This document shows positions 54,700-61,746 of a DNA stretch of 64,000 nucleotides, in pieces (position 1 is the first letter of the stretch; every line of letters starts with the position of its first letter). A program made the translations under genes and the position numbers. The notes beneath the pieces were generated by a model. It was not told the DNA's origin. It saw only the letters and a program-made list of their open reading frames with translations, and made no database searches. The stretch is from Bacteroidia bacterium (lineage in GTDB: Bacteria; Bacteroidota; Bacteroidia; J057). The DNA lies in NCBI GenBank assembly GCA_022760475.1, contig JALEFZ010000043.1, forward strand, positions 34,334 to 98,333. The letters run 5' to 3'.

Positions 54700-55986
54700 A
54701 TGGAGTGGATAAATTATAAGAAAGTATTGCTACCCGATATTCCTGATTTTCATACCATTGACGTGTATGAAGATGCTGGAGATGGCTATAAGGCTCTGAA
54801 GACGGTGCTGACCGAAGATAAGTGGGACAGAAAAGCAGTAGTTGATGAGGTTAAGAAAGCCAATATCAGAGGGCGTGGAGGTGCTGGATTTAATGCTGGG
54901 CTTAAATGGTCATTCATGCCTCCCAAAAAAGAAGGGGTGCCTCGTTTCCTTGCAGTTAATGGTGATGAGTCTGAGCCGGGTACGATCAAGGACCGCCGTC
55001 TATTCGAATACAATCCACATACAATTATTGAAGGTGCCATCATTGCATGCTATGCCATGGAAATGGATGCCGCCTATATCTATATCCGCGGAGAATATGC
55101 AGACTGGATTGACATGGTTCAAAAAGCCATCGACGATGCATACGCCAAAGGATACGCAGGAAAAAATATCATGGGATCAGGCCATGACATAGATGTCTAC
55201 CTTCACAAGGGCGCTGGTGCCTACATTTGTGGAGAAGAAACTTCCCTTATGGAATCCCTGGAGGGTAAGCGTGCCTATCCTCGTTCCAAGCCACCTTTCC
55301 CTGCCCAAAAAGGCCTTTGGGGATATCCTACTACCATTAACAATGTTGAAACCGTAGGTCATGTGCCATATGTGATCAGGAATGGAGCTGATTGGTACCT
55401 GGGAATTGGAGCCGAAGGACATCCTGGCCCCTGTCTATACGGAATTTCAGGACATGTAAATCGTCCTGGGGTATATGAGTACCCAACAGGAATGTTGATC
55501 TCTGACTTGATTTATAAGGTTGCAGGAGGTATTCGCGGGGGTAAAAAGCTAAAGGCTGTAGTTCCCGGTGGTTCATCTGTACCCATCCTCCGCGCAGATA
55601 TGATTGAGGGAATCCGCATGGATGCCAACTCATTGCGTACGGTAGGTACCATGATGGGAACCGGAGGGATGTGTGTGATTGATGAGACGGTGGACATGGT
55701 CAAGTTCCTACTACGTATTTCCAAGTTCTACGACCACGAATCTTGTGGACAGTGTACCCCATGTAGGGAAGGAACAGGGTGGTTGGTAAAGCTGCTGAAG
55801 AAAATTGATTCCGGACAAGGTGAAATGAGAGATCTTGACCTCTTGTTGAATCTATGTGATACCATGGAGGGTAAAACAGTATGTGCCCTGGCTGATGCAG
55901 CTGCGTGGCCTGTGAGGAACACCATCACTCGATTTAGAGATGAGTTTGAAGCGAAAGTGAAGAATACAGTTTACACAGTAGCCTAA
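54700..55986 (+). CDS. nuoF: NADH-quinone oxidoreductase subunit F
   Basis: Peripheral-arm subunit that binds NADH and FMN and carries an N3 4Fe-4S cluster. 428 residues, near the usual length. FMN/NADH sites are IRGRGGAGFNAGLKWSFMPP (58-75 region) and GAGAYICGEETSLMESLEG; the cluster ligands lie in ESCGQCTPCREGTGWL plus a later Cys in GKTVCALADAAAWPVR. No nuoE lies upstream and no nuoG downstream; the gene is monocistronic with its own terminator, about 51 kb from nuoJKL in this window. Confidence 0.96.
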   Translation: MEWINYKKVLLPDIPDFHTIDVYEDAGDGYKALKTVLTEDKWDRKAVVDEVKKANIRGRGGAGFNAGLKWSFMPPKKEGVPRFLAVNGDESEPGTIKDRRLFEYNPHTIIEGAIIACYAMEMDAAYIYIRGEYADWIDMVQKAIDDAYAKGYAGKNIMGSGHDIDVYLHKGAGAYICGEETSLMESLEGKRAYPRSKPPFPAQKGLWGYPTTINNVETVGHVPYVIRNGADWYLGIGAEGHPGPCLYGISGHVNRPGVYEYPTGMLISDLIYKVAGGIRGGKKLKAVVPGGSSVPILRADMIEGIRMDANSLRTVGTMMGTGGMCVIDETVDMVKFLLRISKFYDHESCGQCTPCREGTGWLVKLLKKIDSGQGEMRDLDLLLNLCDTMEGKTVCALADAAAWPVRNTITRFRDEFEAKVKNTVYTVA

Positions 55987-56010
55987 AACTGAATCACAAA
56001 GTATAGAGAA

Positions 56011-56044
56011 GGGAAAGTGCATTTTTGTACTTTTCCTTTTTTTG
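56011..56044 (+). terminator. Rho-independent terminator after nuoF
   Basis: GGGAAAGTGC pairs with GTACTTTTCC (two wobble pairs) around ATTTTT and is followed by seven T, 25 bp after the stop. Confidence 0.8.
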
Positions 56045-56085
56045 TTATTTGAATATAAGTTAATAACCATTAATTCTAAGCACCC

Positions 56086-56787
56086 ATGAAAATTCGCAGG
56101 AGGTTTAAACCGTTGTACCTTATTCCCTTATTCATTTCTTTGTTTTCATTAAACTTTCTACAAGCCCAACAAAACTCACCTAGAGTCAGAACCTCAATTC
56201 ACTTAGGAACCAACCCAAATTTCCTTGGAAATATTCGCCAGGATATTAGCGTCAATGAGGCAATTAACAATCTATCTTTTGAGACCTACAATTTTTTACA
56301 TAGAGGGACTCCACTTTTTCTGGGAACTGAGGTTTTATTCAAAGAAAAATTTGCCCTTAGAGCGACCTTATTTTATGCAAGGAATTATGCTTTCCTAATT
56401 GACGGAGACTTTGGCCTTCCTTCATTTATTGGGGACAAGATTTATGAAAATTACTTTCATGCTGTAAACCTCATTGTATCAGGGCGTTATTATCAAGAAA
56501 TACCCTCTTGGAAGCTGAAGTTTTATGGGGAGACTGGAATTGAGCCTCTTAGCTTATCCTATAGTAGGGGCAGTACTCCCTACAACAGACGGGGAGACAT
56601 CAGGAATAGATCCCGGATCTTTGGAGCTGATATCCGGCCTGCTTTTTTCCTTCAAACTGGAGCATTCAAACAATTAAATGAAAGGTATAGCCTGGATATA
56701 GGAGGAAATTTAAGGAAGATTCCCTTTAATCAAGGACTGAAGTTTGGAATAACAGCTAGTATTGCCCTCCTTCTTTCCAAAAGCTAG
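56086..56787 (+). CDS. Outer-membrane-type beta-barrel protein, unknown
   Basis: 233 residues with a signal peptide (PLFISLFSLNFLQAQ) and alternating beta-strands (FALRATLFYARNYAFLIDGD, RADIRPAFFLQTGAF-like), ending ...KFGITASIALLLSKS. Resembles small porin-like or PorT-like barrels of Bacteroidota, but no family can be named. Monocistronic. Confidence 0.7.
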   Translation: MKIRRRFKPLYLIPLFISLFSLNFLQAQQNSPRVRTSIHLGTNPNFLGNIRQDISVNEAINNLSFETYNFLHRGTPLFLGTEVLFKEKFALRATLFYARNYAFLIDGDFGLPSFIGDKIYENYFHAVNLIVSGRYYQEIPSWKLKFYGETGIEPLSLSYSRGSTPYNRRGDIRNRSRIFGADIRPAFFLQTGAFKQLNERYSLDIGGNLRKIPFNQGLKFGITASIALLLSKS

Positions 56788-56897
56788 TTGTTAAATAGCG
56801 GTTATTCAATGTGATTGTGGGCAGGTCAATTCATTGGCCTTGGGTTTTCCATTAGAATGTAGCCCAACTATTTCAAAACCATTCTCCCAAATCCTCG

Positions 56898-56905
56898 TAT
56901 CTTTG
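56898..56905 (+). promoter_or_regulatory. -7 element TATCTTTG before the helicase gene
   Basis: A perfect TAnnTTTG match five bases before ATG 56911, which would make the mRNA nearly leaderless. No clear TTG was found at the usual distance upstream, so this is a tentative call. Confidence 0.4.
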
Positions 56906-56910
56906 CAGCT

Positions 56911-58365
56911 ATGGCAAAAGATCAAAGAGGCTTCGAGCGTTATCGCCTACATGACCGCAGCCTGGATGCAATTCCTCACTTGGGATTTGACAAACCTACT
57001 GCTGTTCAGGAGAAAGTCATTCCACTATTCCTGTCCAAGAGAAACCTGATTGTGGAGGCACCTACGGGAACTGGGAAAACGGCCGCTTACGGCTTGCCGT
57101 TGATCAACATGATCGACCTCCTGAAGAAGAGTACCCAGGCACTTATTTTGGTGCCTTCTCGTGAATTGGCTATCCAGGTTTCGACAGCCTTAAGGTCTTA
57201 TTTTGCAGGAGAAAGGCTTCAAGTAGGGGCCGTTTATGGGGGGACAAGCATGGAAGAGTCTTTCGAAGCGATTAAAGCGGCACCACACATCCTGGTAGTG
57301 GTTCCGGGACGTTTAAAGGATGTAATGGCCCATTACAAGCATGATTACTTATGGAGAGATATCAAATTTCTTATTGTAGATGAAGGCGACAAACTCCTTG
57401 AAAGCGGCTTCCAGAAAGACTTTGATGACATTCGCGGCTTTGTAAGGAGTACGGTTCAGGTGGGTTTCTTTTCTGCGACGATTCCTCGTGAAAGTGAGGA
57501 GATGATGCGCGAACGCTACCCAAAGATCCAGACCATTCGCCTCAAGCCCAAAGACTTATTGAAGAACATCAAGTTCTTTGTAGCCCAAGTTGCCAAAGGC
57601 AAAAGAGAAACCCATTTGGCTGGCTTGATCCAACAGGACAAATTAAAAAAGGCATTGATTTTTGCTTCCAGGCGAGAAGACATTTTCGGCTTGACAAGGT
57701 TCTTGCGAAATTGTGGACTTAAAGCCGAATCTTACTATGGAAACTTGAGCCAGGAAGAGAGGGCACATATATTAAAGCGCTTTAAGGAAGGCCACATTGA
57801 TTTTTTGGTGGCTTCTGACCTGGCAGCCAGGGGGCTTGACATTGAAGCATTGCCTGCGGTTATAAACCTATCCATTCCTCAGGAATTTGATTACTATCTG
57901 CATAGGGTGGGGCGAACAGGCCGAGCTGGGAATCCTGGTAAGGTATTTAACCTTATTTCGGGCAGTATAGAAGAAATCAGAATTACCCAGCACCACAACA
58001 GGATAGAACTTCCCCTGAGGGAAAAAAATATCAGGCCTTTTGATCGTGCAGACCTGGTTGCTGAGGATGGAAACCGTTGGGAAAAATATCACCTCAACAG
58101 AGGAAAACGAGATAAGATCAGACCAGGCGATATAGTAGGTTTCCTTTCTAATAAAGCTGGCCTGGAGTCTGACGAAATTGGCACCATCAATATCTATGAA
58201 GCCTATGCTGTTGTAGACATGCCCGAGAGGGGCTACCATGAACTTATGAAGGGGGAGGAGCCTTTAAAACTGAAAGGAAAGAATGTGAAAATTTCCAAGT
58301 ATATGCTTGAAGCTCAGGAGAAAAAAGCTAAAGCCATTAAGAAGTTGAAAAAAGACAGAAGATAG
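56911..58365 (+). CDS. DEAD/DEAH-box RNA helicase with DEGD motif and DbpA-like RNA-binding domain
   Basis: 484 residues. Q motif region GFDKPTAVQEKVIP, motif I VEAPTGTGKTAAYG, Ia VPSRELAIQVS, Ib PGRLKDVM, motif II LIVDEGDKLLE (DEGD rather than DEAD), motif III FFSATIPRE, helicase C domain with ALIFASRREDIFGLTRFL, VASDLAARGLDIEA and HRVGRTGRAG. The C-terminus (about 400-470; KRDKIRPGDIVGFLSNKAGL, DEIGTINIYEAYAVVDMPER) is a DbpA-type RNA-binding domain, suggesting a role in ribosome assembly or RNA remodelling. Cytosolic, monocistronic. Confidence 0.93.
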   Translation: MAKDQRGFERYRLHDRSLDAIPHLGFDKPTAVQEKVIPLFLSKRNLIVEAPTGTGKTAAYGLPLINMIDLLKKSTQALILVPSRELAIQVSTALRSYFAGERLQVGAVYGGTSMEESFEAIKAAPHILVVVPGRLKDVMAHYKHDYLWRDIKFLIVDEGDKLLESGFQKDFDDIRGFVRSTVQVGFFSATIPRESEEMMRERYPKIQTIRLKPKDLLKNIKFFVAQVAKGKRETHLAGLIQQDKLKKALIFASRREDIFGLTRFLRNCGLKAESYYGNLSQEERAHILKRFKEGHIDFLVASDLAARGLDIEALPAVINLSIPQEFDYYLHRVGRTGRAGNPGKVFNLISGSIEEIRITQHHNRIELPLREKNIRPFDRADLVAEDGNRWEKYHLNRGKRDKIRPGDIVGFLSNKAGLESDEIGTINIYEAYAVVDMPERGYHELMKGEEPLKLKGKNVKISKYMLEAQEKKAKAIKKLKKDRR

Positions 58366-58555
58366 CCATTTTGGGACAAATGGAATTCGAAAATTTGAGG
58401 ATTCATTGATTTAGGTAAGAAAAATGCTTCAAAAGTTGAAAAATTGCTAAAAATCTATCTGCCCTGTTCACTTTTGGCACGGTTTATTCGTATATTATGT
58501 AAATGCTTTCCCAAGGAGAACTTTTTAAATAAACCCATTAATCTCTACAAGAGAC

Positions 58556-58768
58556 ATGAGCAAATTATTTCAAGATATACTACAGCAAGCAACCGGGCTC
58601 ACTTCAGAAGAACAATTAGCACTTATTTCTCAACTAAGCCAGCAATTGGCTGGTTCTGTAAACGCCGACCCTGAACGCAAAGACTCAAATTCAAACAGCA
58701 ATGATAAAGAATTGCCTGCAGACTGGTGGTCTGCTTTCTATTCTTTGAAAATGAGATTTGCTGAGTGA
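58556..58768 (+). CDS. Small hypothetical protein
   Basis: 70 residues, MSKLFQDILQQATGLTSEEQ..., with a helical N-terminal half, a Ser/Asn-rich linker (DSNSNSNDKEL) and a C-terminal helix WWSAFYSLKMRFAE. No family recognised. Support is moderate: an ATG in a clear gap, an acidic protein-like composition, and a palindromic repeat directly after it. Confidence 0.5.
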   Translation: MSKLFQDILQQATGLTSEEQLALISQLSQQLAGSVNADPERKDSNSNSNDKELPADWWSAFYSLKMRFAE

Positions 58769-58782
58769 TATGTTAATGCTTA

Positions 58783-58813
58783 ACCCTGACAGGGTTTTAA
58801 ACCCTGTCAGGGT
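58783..58813. repeat. Perfect palindrome ACCCTGACAGGG / CCCTGTCAGGGT
   Basis: A 31-base near-perfect palindrome: 15-bp arms ACCCTGACAGGGTTT and AAACCCTGTCAGGGT around a single T. This CCCTGACAGGG hairpin is a widespread intergenic repeat in Bacteroidota. It sits between the small gene and the convergent reductase gene and may act as a transcription end. Confidence 0.8.
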
Positions 58814-58833
58814 CCCACTAACGTTTTCGCTCT

Positions 58834-59814
58834 TCAAAGTTTAGCAGCCAAGGCAATTGATCGCAATATCTTCCCAGCATGATCAATGCTGTTCTCAATG
58901 AACCATTTATTGGTTTGCTTGCCCCCACAAACAGTTCCTGCCAGATAAATTCCTGGTACAGATGACTCATGGGTCTCAGGATTAATTTTAGGAATTGACA
59001 ACTCTCCCTCCTCTATTTCAATTCCCAACATTCCCAAAAGACCATAATCAGGGGAAAATCCCGTCATCGCCAAAACAAAATCATTCGGAAGTAACTTTTC
59101 TCCCTCAGAAGTATTTATCAATACCTCTTTTTCCCTTATTTCTTTTACAGTAGAATTGAAATAAGCCTTGATTTCCCCAGCCTTGATCCGATTCATGATG
59201 TCTGGTCTTACCCAGTACTTCACCTTTTGATGGATTTCATTCTTTCTGATGATCATCGTAACCCTTCCTCCCTTACGCCATACCTCCAGGGCTGCATCCA
59301 CCGCAGAATTCCTTGCCCCAATCACAATGACCTCCTGGTCAATGTAAGGGTGTGCCTCCTTAAAATAATGACTTACCTTGTTAAGGTTCTCACCTGGAAT
59401 ACCCAATAAATTGGGGTGGTCATAAAAACCTGTAGCTACAATGAGGTTCTTCGCTTGATAACTTCCCTTGTTGGATCGAACTGTAAAAAGTCCATTTTCT
59501 TTGACCACCTCAAGGACTTCTTCATAAGTATTTACCTGAAGATCCCATTTTTCCTTTACCCGGCGAAAATATTCCAGGGCCTCCTGTCTATTGGGTTTTG
59601 GGTTGAGGGACATGAATGGAACATTACCCATTTCCAATTTCTCTGATGTAGAGAAAAAGGTCATATGTATCGGATAGTTGTAAAGGGAATTTACCAATGT
59701 TCCCTTCTCAATGATTAGATGAGAGAGTTTGTGGCGACTGGCTTCTATTCCGCAGGCCAAACCAATAGGGCCGCCTCCAATGACCAGGATGTCAAGCGGT
59801 TTATTTTTTTGCAT
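58834..59814 (-). CDS. YpdA-family putative bacillithiol disulfide reductase
   Basis: 326 residues; FAD/NAD(P) two-dinucleotide-binding flavoprotein. FAD motif DILVIGGGPIGLACGIEASR, NADPH motif VIVIGARNSAVDAALEVWRK, and the second FAD motif AMTGFSPDYGLLGMLGIEIE. The block YNYPIHMTFFSTSEKLEMGN is typical of YpdA/Bdr, which reduces bacillithiol disulfide in organisms making that thiol. It lacks the CxxC of thioredoxin reductase. Whether this organism makes bacillithiol cannot be seen here. Confidence 0.87.
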   Translation of the reverse strand: MQKNKPLDILVIGGGPIGLACGIEASRHKLSHLIIEKGTLVNSLYNYPIHMTFFSTSEKLEMGNVPFMSLNPKPNRQEALEYFRRVKEKWDLQVNTYEEVLEVVKENGLFTVRSNKGSYQAKNLIVATGFYDHPNLLGIPGENLNKVSHYFKEAHPYIDQEVIVIGARNSAVDAALEVWRKGGRVTMIIRKNEIHQKVKYWVRPDIMNRIKAGEIKAYFNSTVKEIREKEVLINTSEGEKLLPNDFVLAMTGFSPDYGLLGMLGIEIEEGELSIPKINPETHESSVPGIYLAGTVCGGKQTNKWFIENSIDHAGKILRSIALAAKL

Positions 59815-60463
59815 TTTTTCTCAATTCAGTACAAATGTAAGCCTTTGCCGAAAGCGCGAAAAGATTCCTCAGCACAAAAGCAGGCAAAAATCATTGGAGT
59901 TGGTAGCAGCATCTTGAGCATGTATTATACCGTTTTCGGGCCTAAAGTGTTGAAAGAGAGTGGAAGAATTTTATTTTCTTTTTTCTCTGAAACTTTTGAA
60001 CCTTCATTATGAGTATGTTAGCTTGTGGATGTGTTCATATAAAGAAAAAAGAATTTGTGTAATTGATTTTCCCTCACGTTTTTGCGCAAAATTGAAATCT
60101 GAGAAAGGTTTCAATTTTTTCAGATAAAATTACGCGCAATGAGAAAAATCATCTCAGCAGAAAAGGTAAATAATTTGATTAATTCATAAGTTTGGGTCCA
60201 AAAACAAGGACAGACGGCAATTTGAGGGGATATTTTGTTTCAGATTAATGTAAAATCTTGAGTCTAAAATTTGTTTCATTCTTATTTAGACTTATTCTAA
60301 ATATAAAGACTTGCAGCATTATCTCTAACATATTGTTTGAATGATATAGTTTGGGATATTAATTTGCGAGCAAGCTTAAATCTTCAACGAAGGTTTTAGT
60401 TCTTTCGGCGGAAGCCTCATATTCGGGAACACACACATTAAAAAAACAAAAATCTGATACGAC
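59815..60463. other. 650-bp untranslated region before actA, with a hairpin and a short upstream ORF
   Basis: No long gene was seen. It holds a terminator-like hairpin (60088-60120) and a 16-codon reading frame at 60139-60189 (MRKIISAEKVNNLINS), which could be a leader peptide or chance. The rest is AT-rich. It is unusually long for a leader, so a small RNA or attenuation control of the respiratory operon is possible. Confidence 0.5.
60088..60120 (+). terminator. Terminator-like hairpin in the actA leader
   Basis: Perfect 9-bp stem AAATTGAAA/TTTCAATTT with a 12-base loop, followed by TTT, about 345 bp before actA. There is no upstream plus-strand gene for it to end, so it would stop a short leader transcript. 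Confidence 0.5.
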
Positions 60464-61666
60464 ATGAGCCGTAACAGTCTTTCCAATATACGTTATACGT
60501 TAGTTATACTTGCCGCTCTACTCCTTAGCACTTTCAGTGCTTACGCAGAGCCCAGCTACGAAGAAGGCGAACAACTGTTCAAAGCCAATTGTACCGCCTG
60601 CCACAAAATGCAGGGGAAACTGGTAGGTCCTCAACTTGAAGGGGTTGTCCAGAAATACGCCGGAGAAGAAGAATGGCTGGCCAAGTGGATCAAAAACGCC
60701 CCAGGTCTGATCGCCCAAGGAGACGAAAAAGCTGTTGCTTTGTATGAGCAATACAACAAGCAGCAGATGCAGGCCTTTACCAACCTTTCTGATGACCAGA
60801 TCCAGTCGGTGATCACTTACATCAGAGATTGGGAGCCCGAAGAGACAGGTACCGTTGTTGTAAATGGCGAAGGAGCAACAGGTGATCCGCTTGCTGATCC
60901 TGGCATTTATTATGCACTACTGGGTCTTGTAGGAATTCTGGTACTAATTGCTCTTCTACTTGTTATCATAACAGCAACTCTGGTAACTGCAGTTCGTGCA
61001 AAAGAGGGACAAGAAGAATTTACCTTTGGAGACGTAATGACACGTGCTCGAGGAATTCTTGGAAACAAGTTTTTCATCGCTACCGCTACCACCGTCATTA
61101 TGCTTGCTGGTTTGGCATTTACAGTCAGAGAAGCCAGAACAGTTGGTTTGCACCAGGGATATATGCCCGAGCAACCAATTAAGTTTAGCCATGCCCTCCA
61201 TGCTGGAACAAACCAGATTGACTGTAAGTACTGCCACACTGGTACGACAAAATCCAAGTCTGCATGGATTCCTTCAGTGAATGTATGTATGAACTGCCAC
61301 ATGCAAATCCAGGAAGGACCACAATACGGGAAAGAAGAAATTGCTAAGATATATGCAGCTGTAGGATGGGACCCTGATGAGTTTGCTTATGTGAATGACC
61401 CTCAGCCTGTAGAATGGGTACGTATCCACAATGTACCTGACCATGCCTACTTTAACCACGCCCAGCACGTAGTGGTTGGTAACCTTGAGTGTCAGACTTG
61501 TCACGGTCCTGTAGAGACCATGGAAGTAGTATATCAGTACTCAGATTTGGGTATGGGATGGTGTATCAACTGCCACAGAAACGAAAAAGTCAAAGTATTG
61601 GGTGAAGAAACCGAGTACACAGTAGCAGATATGGGAGGACTTAACTGTGCTCGCTGCCACTATTAA
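60464..61666 (+). CDS. actA: Alternative complex III multiheme cytochrome c subunit A (fused monoheme domain)
   Basis: 400 residues. A signal peptide (AALLLSTFSAYA) is followed by a class I cytochrome c domain with CTACH at about 43-47 and a transmembrane helix (YALLGLVGILVLIALLLVIIT region, about 150-170), a second helix near 205-222, then a multiheme domain with five more CxxCH sites: CKYCH, CMNCH, CQTCH, CINCH and CARCH. Six hemes in total, equal to the pentaheme ActA plus an N-terminal monoheme domain. Alternative complex III oxidises quinol and passes electrons to cytochrome c or oxidase. actB follows after 80 bp. Confidence 0.93.
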   Translation: MSRNSLSNIRYTLVILAALLLSTFSAYAEPSYEEGEQLFKANCTACHKMQGKLVGPQLEGVVQKYAGEEEWLAKWIKNAPGLIAQGDEKAVALYEQYNKQQMQAFTNLSDDQIQSVITYIRDWEPEETGTVVVNGEGATGDPLADPGIYYALLGLVGILVLIALLLVIITATLVTAVRAKEGQEEFTFGDVMTRARGILGNKFFIATATTVIMLAGLAFTVREARTVGLHQGYMPEQPIKFSHALHAGTNQIDCKYCHTGTTKSKSAWIPSVNVCMNCHMQIQEGPQYGKEEIAKIYAAVGWDPDEFAYVNDPQPVEWVRIHNVPDHAYFNHAQHVVVGNLECQTCHGPVETMEVVYQYSDLGMGWCINCHRNEKVKVLGEETEYTVADMGGLNCARCHY

Positions 61667-61746
61667 TATATATCCCGGATGGCTCGCAAGAATCATTCGG
61701 GAAAACAATTTTCAATAAAGGAACAACACATTAATCAGTTAGCATA

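Noticed and set aside
59719..60012. A 97-residue plus-strand reading frame
   Set aside because: It begins antisense within the reductase gene and runs into non-coding DNA with no family features.
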